From an uncultured Acetatifactor sp. (GTDB lineage Bacteria > Bacillota > Clostridia > Lachnospirales > Lachnospiraceae): a DNA stretch of 35,620 bases. Of this stretch, positions 15,701 through 23,967 are shown one piece after another (position 1 is the stretch's first letter; every line of letters starts with the position of its first letter). The position numbers and the translations under genes were made by a program. The notes under the pieces are model-generated. The model was not told the DNA's origin. It did not search any database and saw only the letters and a program-made list of their open reading frames with translations. Location of the stretch: contig CAJTLR010000005.1 in NCBI GenBank assembly GCA_910577185.1, forward strand, positions 62,213 through 97,832, read 5' to 3'.

Positions 15701-17815
15701 ATGATGAGTGAAGGCCGGAATGTGGAAGAGATTTTTGGCAGCAGGGTATTTACTTTCGGGAAGATGAAAGAGAAGCTGCCCAGGAGTGTGTACAAGGAGG
15801 TCAGAAGGGTTATGGACCAGGGCGGGGAATTGTCCCTGGAGGTGGCAGACGTGGTTGCGAAGGTCATGAAGGACTGGGCCGTGGAAAACGGCGCCACTCA
15901 TTATACCCACTGGTTCCAGCCGCTGACCGGCATCACTGCGGAAAAGCATGATGCCTTTGTGACACATCCCGATGAAGACGGCCGAATGATCATGGAATTT
16001 TCCGGCAGGGAACTGATCAAGGGTGAGCCGGATGCCTCTTCTTTTCCTTCGGGAGGACTGCGGGCCACATTTGAGGCCAGGGGTTACACGGCGTGGGATT
16101 TTACCTCTCCGGCATTTTTAAAGGAAGATGCCACGGGAGTCATTCTCTGTATTCCTACCGCATTCTGCTCTTATACCGGGGAGGCGCTGGACAAGAAAAC
16201 GCCCCTGCTGCGTTCCATGGAGGCCATCAGCCAGCAGGCGCTGAGAATTGTGCGGCTTTTTGGCAATGACAGGGCAACCAGGGTGGTGCCCAGCGTGGGG
16301 CCGGAGCAGGAATATTTTCTGGTGGACAGAGAAAAATATCTGCAGAGGGAAGACCTGATTTTTGCAGGGCGGACCTTGTTCGGGGCACCGGCGCCCAAGG
16401 GACAGGAACTGGAGGATCATTATTTCGGTACCATTCGTGAGAGAATCGGCGCTTATATGAAGGATCTGAATGAGGAGCTGTGGAAGCTGGGGGTAACTGC
16501 CAGGACACAGCACAACGAGGTGGCCCCCGCCCAGCATGAACTGGCGCCGGTTTATGAGACTGCCAATATCGCGGTCGACCATAATCAGCTGGTCATGGAG
16601 ACCATGAAGAAGGTGGCAGGGCGACACGGGCTGACTTGTCTGCTTCATGAGAAACCCTTTGCGGGAGTCAATGGCTCGGGCAAGCACAACAACTGGTCCC
16701 TGGGAACCGACGATGGTGTCAATCTGCTGGAACCCGGGGAAACGCCCAACGAAAACATTCAGTTTCTGCTGGTGCTGGCCTGCATCATAAAGGCAGTGGA
16801 CACGCATGCGGATCTGCTCCGTCAGAGTGCCGCGGACGTGGGAAATGACCACAGACTGGGGGCAAACGAGGCGCCTCCCGCCATCATTTCCGTTTTTTTG
16901 GGTGAGCAGCTGGAGGATGTGGTAAAGCAGCTGGTTGAAACCGGGGAGGCTGCACATTGCCTGGAAGGAGGCAGGCTGGAGACCGGGGTTTCCACACTGC
17001 CGGATCTGGAGAAAGACGCCACGGACCGCAACAGGACTTCCCCTTTTGCTTTCACGGGCAACAAGTTTGAGTTCCGTATGGTGGGCAGTTCGGACTCTGT
17101 CGCAAGCCCCAATACCACGCTGAATGCCATTGTGGCGGAGGCGTTTTGTGAGGCTGCGGATATTCTGGAAAAGGCACAGAACCTGGAAATGGCCGTGCAT
17201 GACCTGATCAAGGAGTATCTGGGAAAACATCAGAGAGTCATATTTAACGGGGACGGTTATTCGGAAGACTGGGTACGGGAGGCAGAGAGAAGGAACCTGC
17301 CCAATATCAAGTCCATGGTGGAGGCGGCCGGAGCCCTGACCACCGGGAAGGCCGTGAAGCTGTTTGAGAAGTTCGGGATCTTTACGAAGGTGGAACTGGA
17401 GTCCAGGGAAGAGATTATCTACGAAACATATGCCAAAACCATCAATATCGAAGCGCATACCATGATGGACATGGCGGGTAAGAAGTATATTCCGGCAGTT
17501 ATGAAGTATACCAAATTTCTGGCGGATACTGTGATTGCCGTGAAGGAGGCAGGGGCGGACGCGGAGGTCCAGGCCGGGCTGCTGAATGAAGTGAGCGACA
17601 GACTGAAGGAGGCCAGGAGGGCGCTGGTGAGGCTGCACGAGGTGACGGCAGAAGCAGCCGCCATGGAAAATGCAAAGACGCAGGCATTTTTTTACAAGGA
17701 TACAGTGATGAAGGTGATGGAGGAGCTGCGGACTCCCATTGATGAACTGGAGATGATGGTGGATAAGGATATGTGGCCGGTGCCTTCTTACGGCGAGCTG
17801 ACTTTTGAGGTCTGA
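15701..17815 (+). CDS. glnN: glutamine synthetase, type III (GlnN)
   Basis: 704 residues, the typical GSIII length (about 700, compared with about 450 for GSI). Motifs: GPEQEYFLVD near residue 200 (Glu metal ligands), NEVAPAQHELAPVYE near 270, GVNGSGKHNNWSLGTDDG near 325, and the ATP/glutamate-binding FRMVGSSDSVASPN near 450. Makes glutamine from glutamate, ammonia and ATP. The start is ATG 15701 (or 15704) with GAGAGGG upstream; the frame runs back to a TTG at 15665 without support. Stands alone, without nitrogen-regulation genes nearby. Confidence 0.97.
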   Translation: MMSEGRNVEEIFGSRVFTFGKMKEKLPRSVYKEVRRVMDQGGELSLEVADVVAKVMKDWAVENGATHYTHWFQPLTGITAEKHDAFVTHPDEDGRMIMEFSGRELIKGEPDASSFPSGGLRATFEARGYTAWDFTSPAFLKEDATGVILCIPTAFCSYTGEALDKKTPLLRSMEAISQQALRIVRLFGNDRATRVVPSVGPEQEYFLVDREKYLQREDLIFAGRTLFGAPAPKGQELEDHYFGTIRERIGAYMKDLNEELWKLGVTARTQHNEVAPAQHELAPVYETANIAVDHNQLVMETMKKVAGRHGLTCLLHEKPFAGVNGSGKHNNWSLGTDDGVNLLEPGETPNENIQFLLVLACIIKAVDTHADLLRQSAADVGNDHRLGANEAPPAIISVFLGEQLEDVVKQLVETGEAAHCLEGGRLETGVSTLPDLEKDATDRNRTSPFAFTGNKFEFRMVGSSDSVASPNTTLNAIVAEAFCEAADILEKAQNLEMAVHDLIKEYLGKHQRVIFNGDGYSEDWVREAERRNLPNIKSMVEAAGALTTGKAVKLFEKFGIFTKVELESREEIIYETYAKTINIEAHTMMDMAGKKYIPAVMKYTKFLADTVIAVKEAGADAEVQAGLLNEVSDRLKEARRALVRLHEVTAEAAAMENAKTQAFFYKDTVMKVMEELRTPIDELEMMVDKDMWPVPSYGELTFEV

Positions 17816-17891
17816 CGTGCATATAGTCAGGCCGCTGCCGGAAGGAACTGGATGCGGAAGTGGATTTAAGGGATGAAGGGGATGCGGCAAT

Positions 17892-19596
17892 ATGAAAACC
17901 ATGGACAAAAAATCCAAATGGATATTGTATATGTTGCTTGCAGGGGCGGTTCTGGTCTGTATTAAGCGTATTTTTACGGATTTTGACATTGACTGCGAGT
18001 ATGCCATTGCCGTGTCTTATCGTCTGGTGAGGGGCGACAGAATGATATCACAGATGTGGGAGCCCCATCAGACTTCTGCGTTTCTGAATGCTTTTTTCAT
18101 TGCAGGATACCGTTTCCTGACAGGAACGAATACCGGACTGGCATTATATCTGAATGTGGTGGGGACCCTGGTAAAGATGAGTGTGGCATGGCTGTTTTAC
18201 CGCACATTCAGAAACTGTTTTGAGAAAATGGTTTTATGCCTGATGTGTATTTTCTTTTTGTTTGTCAGTGCGAAAAATTCTGTCATATTAGACTATTCCA
18301 ACATGATGGTTTACTTTTCGGTTTTGTTGTTCTGCGCGCTGTTTACACATCTGCAGCGGCAGAAGGGAAATGGTTTTCTGGTATTGGCTGCCGTTTTTTT
18401 CTGCCTGGAGGTATTGTCTTATCCTTCCGTGATCCTGCTTTTCCCGCTTGTATTATGCTTCATATACCGCTATTCCCGGCAGAGGAAGCGGGACTTGCTG
18501 TTGTTCGCGGGGGTATGTTTTGCTGCGGGCGGTGCCTTCCTGGCGTTTTTGATCTGGCAGGCCGGACCGGGAAATTTCCGGGCCTGCATCACGCAGATTG
18601 TGGCAGGGGATGATTCCCATGGAGTGGGGCATTTCTGCAAAACTGGGTCTGCTGGCCCTGGATTTAAAAAATATGGCGCTTTTATTTGGTTCCTGCGCGG
18701 CGCTATCGTTTTTGGCAGGGAAGGTAAGGTTTTGGACAAAGGGAAAAGCGGAAAAGAACTGGAATGTGAAAGTCTTCTTTTTGCTGCTGTTTCTTCAGAA
18801 TCTTGTGTTTGCGGTAATCTGCCCGGGAAATGAAAAACTGCAGGCGGAAGCCGGATCCTTGTATCTGGCGGCATACCTTCCTTTTCTGCTGCTGGCATTT
18901 CTGCTGCGAAAGTATTGTGACAAGGATGAGAGAATGGCATTTTATCTGGGGGCAGGAATCAGCATTGGCAGCTGCGGGGCAGTTCTGTTTCTGACAAATC
19001 TGTCATTTTTAACGGCGCTGGCTTATTTGATCCCGGGTATCATGGTATCCATGGTGCCGGTGGGAAAGTATCTGGAGGAGATTCTGTCGGGGGCACTGAG
19101 CTGGAAAAGATATGGGATGATATGCTTGTTTTTGGCAGTGATGCTGTTTCGCAATCTTTATCTGATCCGTCCTATGACCGGTACCCAGACAACCGTTTTT
19201 TCCATCGGAAATGTTGTGCGGGATGGCCCGATGCTGGGCATTTTTTCGGATTATATGGGTCCGCGTATCGCAAATTCAAATTGGGAAGATTGGAAGCAGT
19301 TTGTGAGAAAAGGGGATAAAATCCTGATTGTGGGATCTCCGATTGCCAGTACCATAGGATATCTCTACGAAGATACGGAGATCAGTGTGGATTCTACCAT
19401 ATGTACGCCTACTTACAGCAAAAAGCTGCTGCATTACTGGGAATTAAATCCCTGGAAAGAACCAAATGTAGTGATTCTGGACTGCTGGTTCGGGAAATCC
19501 AATGTCCCTGAGGATGAATGGATTATGAAATGGATAGAAGAGAATTTCACGTCTTACGTGGACGGTACCTACATCCGTGTATACAGACGGGAATGA
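17892..19596 (+). pseudogene. frameshifted polytopic membrane protein gene (glycosyltransferase-C-like)
   Basis: Two overlapping open frames, 17892-18833 and 18598-19596, together encode one membrane protein of about 567 residues interrupted by a +1 shift. The change fits the GGGG run at 18626-18629: removing one G joins ...AGDDSHGVG to ISAKLGLLALDLKN. The N-terminal part has DFDIDCEYAIAVSYRLVRGD and WEPHQTSAFLNAFFIAGYRF followed by about eight membrane segments, a layout like GT39/PMT-type glycosyltransferases of the GT-C fold. The C-terminal part has more membrane segments and a soluble domain (DKILIVGSPIASTIGYLYEDTE). The single lesion suggests phase variation, a recent pseudogene or a sequencing error. 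Confidence 0.75.
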
Positions 19597-19664
19597 ACCG
19601 CAGGGCGGAAAGGGACTTGGGAGGATGGATGAGTCGGAGACTGGCAGACTACGGCTCTGATGTG

Positions 19665-19683
19665 AAACCGTGTGGCGGTTTTT
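19665..19683 (+). terminator. possible terminator after the membrane protein gene
   Basis: AAACCG-tgtgg-CGGTTT stem followed by TTTC, about 70 bp after the stop. Short stem, moderate strength. Confidence 0.45.
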
Positions 19684-19772
19684 CGGATACAGAGGGAATG
19701 AAATTGTATAAGATGCCAAAAAATAACGCATTCCCACACGGTAATTTGTGGAAAATTTTATGCATAAGGGTA

Positions 19773-19801
19773 TTGCATTTTGAGAATACTTCATGTATAA
19801 T
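19773..19801 (+). promoter_or_regulatory. promoter of tRNA-Gln
   Basis: TTGCAT (19773-19778), 17 bp spacer, perfect TATAAT (19796-19801); the mature tRNA begins 20 bp downstream. Confidence 0.85.
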
Positions 19802-19820
19802 ACTTCAAGTGATACGAAAT

Positions 19821-19892
19821 AGGGCTATCGCCAAACGGTAAGGCAACGGACTCTGACTCCGTCATTTCAAGGTTCGAATCCTTGTAGCCCTG
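19821..19892 (+). tRNA. tRNA-Gln (anticodon CTG)
   Basis: 72-nt cloverleaf: acceptor stem AGGGCTA/TAGCCCT, D-arm GCC/GGC, anticodon stem ACGGA/TCCGT with loop CTCTGAC (anticodon CTG, reading CAG), T-arm CAAGG/CCTTG with TTCGAAT loop, discriminator G. CCA is not encoded. Has its own promoter and terminator, so it is a stand-alone unit. CTG is the minor glutamine anticodon. Confidence 0.96.
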
Positions 19893-19914
19893 CGCAGCAG
19901 TTGTTCTGCTTCAG

Positions 19915-19949
19915 AACCCCGGTGGAGAGATTCACCGGGGTTGTTTTTT
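19915..19949 (+). terminator. rho-independent terminator of tRNA-Gln
   Basis: 10-bp perfect stem AACCCCGGTG/CACCGGGGTT with an 8-base loop, followed by GTTTTTT. Confidence 0.92.
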
Positions 19950-20404
19950 ACCGTAAAATCAAGGGTTTACGGGTGTTGGAGTTGTAAATCATTCTATGAG
20001 CATGAAAAATGCCGTCAGTAATATTTTACTGGTTTCACGGTAAAAATCCCCCAGCGTTATGCTTGCGGATAACCTCAGATTGTATGTCTGCTGATAAAAG
20101 GGAGGTTCTCCCGGGCTTCTTCCGGTTGGTTCTCCGTTGATAATGTTTTCCGGCACTTGGATTCTTCTTTTCAAGGCAGCGCAAGATGGTTCAATGGAGG
20201 CTGCCTGCCGGGGAGGCGGAGATTGTGATTCTTGCGCAGAAGCGAAAGGCTGAGTTGCTCACTCTTGATGACAGTACAGCAAAAAACTTTGACATAATCT
20301 GACAAGAAATTGTCCGTAAACTGCAATTTTTATGAAAGTTTGGATAGACAGGTGGCAAAGGAGAATGAAAAATGATATACTGAAAAGTACAGAAGGGAGA
20401 TTTT
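19950..20404. other. gene-poor stretch downstream of tRNA-Gln
   Basis: About 455 bp with no intact gene. Visible: a 7-bp inverted repeat CCGTAAA/TTTACGG just after the terminator, scattered short frames with stops, and a possible PIN-domain fragment (listed separately). No integrase, no copy of the tRNA 3' end and no insertion-sequence ends were seen. Confidence 0.5.
20186..20302 (+). pseudogene. possible PIN-domain (DUF3368/VapC-like) C-terminal fragment
   Basis: A 38-codon open stretch ending in TGA reads LPAGEAEIVILAQKRKAE then LLTLDDSTAKN. This resembles the GEAEAI-LA-...-LLLDD-A-R pattern at the C-terminal end of PIN-domain proteins (toxins of the VapC/DUF3368 type). There is no start codon with a ribosome binding site and no upstream remainder of the domain, so at most it is a relic. 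The match is from memory of the motif and short. Confidence 0.35.
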
Positions 20405-20824
20405 ATGAAAGAAACTAAGATACAATGGCATTCGGCTTTTGTGTCTGCTATGGGACTGGATTTTGAGGAGAACAGGGCAGATTTAATATTTGAGAAAGAA
20501 TACAATCTGAACACGAAACCTTTGGAGATTGACTTGTTGGTTATTAAGAAGGAAACTTCTGTTCAAATTGCCAACGAAATAGGAAAACTTTTTAAAGGGT
20601 ATAATAGAATTTGGATTACAGGGTTCGCGAAGCGGTTCCTATAGTATCATGGAGTATAAATCTCCGGAAGATCTTTGGATATAGATACCTTTTATAAAAC
20701 GCTGGCATATGCCTGCCTCTATAAGTCTTATGGAAAGACGGTAGATACTATAAAGGCAGAGGATGTTACAATATCCATTCTCCAGGAGGCAAAGCCGATA
20801 GAGCTTTTCCGCAAGGAGCGATGA
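20405..20824 (+). pseudogene. decayed nuclease-like protein gene (Lachnospiraceae accessory family)
   Basis: The first frame gives 79 residues (MKETKIQWHSAFVSAM..., KEYNLNTKPLEIDLLVIKKE, NEIGKLFKGYN), then unrelated residues and a stop at about 20644. Coding-like sequence resumes as IMEYKSPED, breaks by one base, and continues in another frame as DTFYKTLAYACLYKSYGKTVDTI...ELFRKER to TGA 20824. The natural join KLFKGYN-IMEYKSPED suggests an inserted stretch of about 40 bases (20605-20645) plus a frameshift near 20675. The ELNTKPLEIDLLV pattern and charged residues recall PD-(D/E)XK or Rpn-type nuclease-like proteins that are frequent in Lachnospiraceae; this assignment is from memory. An AGAAGGGAG site still precedes the ATG. 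Confidence 0.7.
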
Positions 20825-20937
20825 TAAGGAAGAGTTTCTGGAGGAGCTGAGGAAGGTTCATGGATAGGATTACCGAGGAAAGCAAACAGTATAGGATAGG
20901 TTTTGGGGCGGATTAGGGGAAAGGAAGGGGAATCCGT

Positions 20938-21204
20938 ATGATTCTGACAAAACAGAAGTACACAATAAATGATTTGCACAAGGATATGCGGGTCCGGGTT
21001 TCACAACTAAGTGGTATTCTGGATACTTGTATGATTTTGTTGGATACAGAATTATTGGCTGATAATGATGTAGAGGGGACATTGGTATACTTTGGCAGCG
21101 GAAATACGGAAGAATATACAAAATGGTTCCAACAGGAAAAAGCGATTACCCCGGTTTTCTTTGACAGCGCAGAATTGGAAGACGGGGTAGTATATGATGA
21201 ATAA
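20938..21204 (+). CDS. small hypothetical protein
   Basis: 88 residues, mixed alpha/beta composition, acidic C-terminus (SAELEDGVVYDE), no signal peptide or membrane segment. GGAAGGGG sits 8 bp before the ATG, so the start is well supported. It overlaps the next, truncated gene by 11 bp, suggesting an original two-gene operon. I do not recognise the family. It lies inside the decayed accessory block but has an intact frame. Confidence 0.6.
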   Translation: MILTKQKYTINDLHKDMRVRVSQLSGILDTCMILLDTELLADNDVEGTLVYFGSGNTEEYTKWFQQEKAITPVFFDSAELEDGVVYDE

Positions 21205-21352
21205 ATATATTGCGATAGAAATGAGCCCGACACAAGTAGGAATCGGCGGTTCTTTTATGACGACAGCTTCCTTTAAATTGGATAATATTCGGGCGCCATT
21301 CAGTAATGTGCTTGTAAAAATCGACACCGGATGTTCCATTAGTACTATATGA
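21194..21352 (+). pseudogene. truncated retropepsin-like aspartic protease gene
   Basis: Starts ATGATG overlapping the previous gene and reads MNKYIAIEMSPTQVGIGG, FKLDNIRAPFSNV and LVKIDTGCSISTI before TGA. The hydrophobic-hydrophobic-DTG motif (IDTGCS) is the active-site signature of single-domain aspartic (retropepsin-like) proteases, which need at least 90-120 residues; only 52 remain. The flap and the C-terminal part are missing, and the sequence to the end of the antiporter gene shows no matching continuation. Probably a relic. Confidence 0.5.
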
Positions 21353-21392
21353 TGGAGAAAAATGGATTGTTTGCGAGTATGTATACCCTGCA

Positions 21393-21420
21393 AAAGCAGG
21401 GGCTGCAGTGAGCAGCCTGC
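21393..21420 (-). terminator. possible terminator of the CaCA antiporter gene
   Basis: Reading the reverse strand, GCAGG-CTGC / GCAG-CC-CCTGC forms an imperfect stem with a 5-base loop followed by TTTT. It lies about 95 bp after the antiporter stop codon. Confidence 0.4.
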
Positions 21421-21513
21421 ATCCCCTTCAGGCGGCCGGGGAACAGCGCATGGGGAGATTCTGCTATCACCTTGTCCGCTGAGGGGATTAGGATGCGACA
21501 AAATTTTCAGGCG

Positions 21514-22491
21514 CTACCTGATAATGGCAAAAAGCACGTCTGCAATGTACAGCATGAGCAGAAGCATACCTTCGGTACGTTTCAGGGTCCTGGCGCTAAG
21601 CAAAAACACATAGGTCAGCAGGCTGACAAAAATAAGGATTCCGATATCGTAAACGGATGCGGCATTCACTGCCACGGGATGAATGATGGCAGAAATCCCC
21701 AGGATAAACAGCAGATTAAAGATATTGGAGCCGATCACATTTCCTACGGCAAGTCCGGTTTCTCCTTTCCGGGCGGCGATGACGGAGGTTACCAGTTCCG
21801 GGAGGGATGTGCCGACTGCAACAATTGTGAGTCCGATCAGGGTCTCGGTCATGCCGAGGAATCTTGCAATTTCTTTGGCGCTGTATACAACAATCTGCCC
21901 GCCTGCGATAATCAGTATCAGGCCTGATGCCATCAGAAGCATGCATTTCCAGAGGGGCTGTTTCCCGGAGGGGCTTTCTGCTTCCGGATGTTTTTTGGCA
22001 TCCATGACAAGATAAACAATGTAGCCCAGAAGCAGAACGACCAAAAGTATGCCGGTGATTTGGCCCACGCTTCCGGCATTGGCATCCATTCCGGTCTTCC
22101 AGAGCCGTCCCGAGAAGACAGAACCTGCTCCGGCGGCCGCAAACACAAGAATCGTGGACAGAATGGAAATGGGAAAGTCTCTTTTTAACACTTTTGTTTC
22201 TGCGGATACCGGATGAATGACGGCACAGAGTCCCAGCACGCATAAAAGATTGAAAATATTGGAGCCCACCACATTGCTCAGGGCTATTTCGTTAGCACCC
22301 TGGACTGCCGCGGTTATACTGACTGCAAGTTCCGGGGCGCTTGTTCCCACGGCGACGATTGTGAGTCCGATTATTAATCCCGGCACCCTGAAGTTTTTGG
22401 CCAGGGCGGCGCTTCCATCCACGAAGAGACCGGCGCCCTTGATCAGGGCGGTAAAGCCGGCGGTGAGCAACAGCACATAAAGAAAAAGCAT
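21514..22491 (-). CDS. CaCA family cation antiporter (YrbG-like), Mn2+-riboswitch controlled
   Basis: 325 residues, about ten membrane segments in two halves. Each half carries the alpha-repeat of Ca2+/cation antiporters: GLTIVAVGTSAPELAVSI with NVVGSNIFN at about 42-80, and GLTIVAVGTSLPELVTSV with NVIGSNIFN at about 220-260. The Glu and Asn residues that bind cation are present in both. Family members exchange Ca2+ (or other divalent cations) for Na+, K+ or H+. The leader is a yybP-ykoY riboswitch, which senses Mn2+, so the physiological substrate is probably Mn2+. GGAGG precedes the ATG. Divergent from the CPBP protease gene. Confidence 0.93.
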   Translation of the reverse strand: MLFLYVLLLTAGFTALIKGAGLFVDGSAALAKNFRVPGLIIGLTIVAVGTSAPELAVSITAAVQGANEIALSNVVGSNIFNLLCVLGLCAVIHPVSAETKVLKRDFPISILSTILVFAAAGAGSVFSGRLWKTGMDANAGSVGQITGILLVVLLLGYIVYLVMDAKKHPEAESPSGKQPLWKCMLLMASGLILIIAGGQIVVYSAKEIARFLGMTETLIGLTIVAVGTSLPELVTSVIAARKGETGLAVGNVIGSNIFNLLFILGISAIIHPVAVNAASVYDIGILIFVSLLTYVFLLSARTLKRTEGMLLLMLYIADVLFAIIR

Positions 22492-22518
22492 GATATTTTC
22501 CTCCTTTTGATATATGCA

Positions 22519-22568
22519 GAAAAAGCGAAACTTCTACTGCATAGAATATGACAGTAAAAGTCTCGCTT
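22519..22568 (-). terminator. riboswitch expression-platform terminator
   Basis: On the reverse strand, AAGCGAGACTTTTACTG pairs with CAGTAGAAGTTTCGCTT (17-nt arms with two or three mismatches, 12-nt loop), followed by a T-run. The 5' arm contains the 3' half of aptamer P1, so the terminator and the metal-bound aptamer exclude each other: an ON switch. Confidence 0.88.
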
Positions 22569-22653
22569 CTGTATCAACATACTCCGGGGAACCTTGTTCC
22601 CGTACTGACGAAAATATGTTACATGCTGCCGCATGCAAGCTACTCCCTATTAC
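22554..22653 (-). promoter_or_regulatory. yybP-ykoY manganese riboswitch aptamer
   Basis: Reverse strand. The conserved blocks of the family are present: GGGAGTAGC (loop 1), CGTCAGTACGGGAA followed by TTCCCCGG (loop 3 region), and GCGAGACTTTT at the 3' end. The fold closes: P1 GTAATAG/CTTTTAC (one mismatch), P2 TTGCATG/CATGTAA, P3 AACATA/TATGTT, and the hairpin GGGAA/TTCCC. The family binds Mn2+ (with Mg2+) where loops 1 and 3 dock, and typically turns on metal exporters. Downstream terminator and CaCA gene fit this. Confidence 0.9.
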
Positions 22654-22662
22654 ATGCCTTTC

Positions 22663-22691
22663 ATCTTACCAGACGGTGTGCTGTAAGTCAA
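22663..22691 (-). promoter_or_regulatory. promoter of the riboswitch-antiporter transcript
   Basis: Reverse strand TTGACT (22691-22686), 17 bp spacer, TAAGAT (22668-22663). Transcription would begin right at the 5' strand of aptamer P1. Confidence 0.8.
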
Positions 22692-22706
22692 CTGATTTTT
22701 GGATAT

Positions 22707-22734
22707 TTGCTATACAAATCTTTTTATTTATGGT
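22707..22734 (+). promoter_or_regulatory. weak promoter candidate for the CPBP protease gene
   Basis: TTGCTA (22707-22712), 16 bp spacer, TATGGT (22729-22734), in an AT-rich stretch 40 bp before the ATG. A single plausible match, not strong. Confidence 0.3.
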
Positions 22735-22775
22735 AAACTGGTTAAGATATAAAAAGGAATGGGGGTCAGGTAATA

Positions 22776-23819
22776 ATGGAAGAAACATATGAAGCCATGG
22801 ACAAAGGAAGGCTGCCCGGGCGGGAAGAGGAAGTAAAGGCGGCGAGGAAGACGTTTTCCAGGCTGGGAGGAGTATATGTTATCGGGACGATAGTGATCTA
22901 TGCGGCACAGCTGGTCCCCACGCTTCTTGTTCGTTTTTTGAAACCGGAGTGGCTGACAGACGCCAATATTGTCCTCACCTTGTCCATGCTGCCCATGTAT
23001 CTGATCGGAATGCCGGTGCTGATCATGCTGGTAAAAAGAATTCCGGGCCAGGTGCCGGAGCGGCATGGGATGAAGGCAGGACATTTTATTGTGGCAGCCA
23101 TTATGTGTTATGCGATTGTATATATCACGAATATACTGGGTAATATTATTACGGCGGTCATCGGCATGTTAAAGGGAAGCGCCGTTCCGAATGTGCTGCT
23201 GGATGCGACATCGTCAGTCAATATGTGGCTGATGGCTGTTTATATGGTAATCTGTGCTCCCATTATGGAGGAATATGTTTTCCGCAAACTGATTGTGGAT
23301 AAAACCGTCCGCTACGGCCAGGGAGTGGCGGTCATGGTATCGGGACTGATGTTCGGACTGTTTCATGGGAACCTGAACCAGTTTGTGTATGCGTTTGTGC
23401 TCGGTTTGTTTCTTGCCTTTTTATATGTGAAAACCGGTAATTTAAAGATTACCATTGCGCTTCATATGATGATTAACTTTGTGGGAGGCATCGTCAGTTC
23501 CTGGCTGATGAGGATGATTGACCTGACCGAGTATGAAGAGCTTATGCAGAAAATGGACTGGAAGGGCATGACGGTCTATGTACAGCATAACCTGACGGGA
23601 ATCCTGGCCTATGCGGCATTTAGTCTGTTTGTGTTCGGCATGATGATAGCGGGAGGCATCCTGCTCATTGTATGTCTGGCAAAGAAGAAATTTGTCTGTG
23701 ATAAGGAAAAGGCAGTGATCCCCAGGGGACAGAAGTTCCGCACAGTCATTCTGAACGTGGGAATGCTGATTTACGTTCTGTTCTGGACGGTGATGATTAT
23801 CGCGCAGCTGTTTATGTAA
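22776..23819 (+). CDS. CPBP family intramembrane glutamic endopeptidase
   Basis: 347 residues with about eight membrane segments. Hallmarks: PIMEEYVFRKLI (EExxxR, catalytic Glu pair, about 165-175), MFGLFHGNLNQ (FxxxH) and a third motif with IALHMMINFVGG. This is the CAAX-prenyl-protease/bacteriocin-processing (Abi/CPBP) superfamily. In bacteria, known roles include bacteriocin self-immunity, peptide maturation and activation of signalling; nothing nearby identifies a substrate. GGGGGTCAGG lies before the ATG. Confidence 0.92.
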   Translation: MEETYEAMDKGRLPGREEEVKAARKTFSRLGGVYVIGTIVIYAAQLVPTLLVRFLKPEWLTDANIVLTLSMLPMYLIGMPVLIMLVKRIPGQVPERHGMKAGHFIVAAIMCYAIVYITNILGNIITAVIGMLKGSAVPNVLLDATSSVNMWLMAVYMVICAPIMEEYVFRKLIVDKTVRYGQGVAVMVSGLMFGLFHGNLNQFVYAFVLGLFLAFLYVKTGNLKITIALHMMINFVGGIVSSWLMRMIDLTEYEELMQKMDWKGMTVYVQHNLTGILAYAAFSLFVFGMMIAGGILLIVCLAKKKFVCDKEKAVIPRGQKFRTVILNVGMLIYVLFWTVMIIAQLFM

Positions 23820-23967
23820 AACGAAACCGGCACGGAACCGGAAGGCAGAGAGACATGTCTGCGGACCCGGATATTTCCATTATGGAGACCATCCCTTGTG
23901 ACCTGGCAGGAATGCCGGGACGCGGTTTTGTGCCGGATGAGATGTACGGAGGCGGAAAGGTTTTTGT

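Noticed and set aside
16118..18007. 629-codon reverse-strand open frame over glnN
   Set aside because: Mirror frame of a long gene with strong codon bias; composition is His/Leu/Pro/Cys-rich without any motif, and glnN on the plus strand is unmistakable.
19880..21420. Attachment-site duplication of the tRNA-Gln 3' end
   Set aside because: Searched by eye for a second copy of the T-arm/acceptor sequence downstream and found none, so integration at this tRNA is not demonstrated.
21353..21500. Continuation of the aspartic-protease-like gene in another frame
   Set aside because: An open stretch exists in a shifted frame (VLYDGEKWIVCEYVYP), but it lacks the features of the rest of the protease and cannot be joined with confidence.
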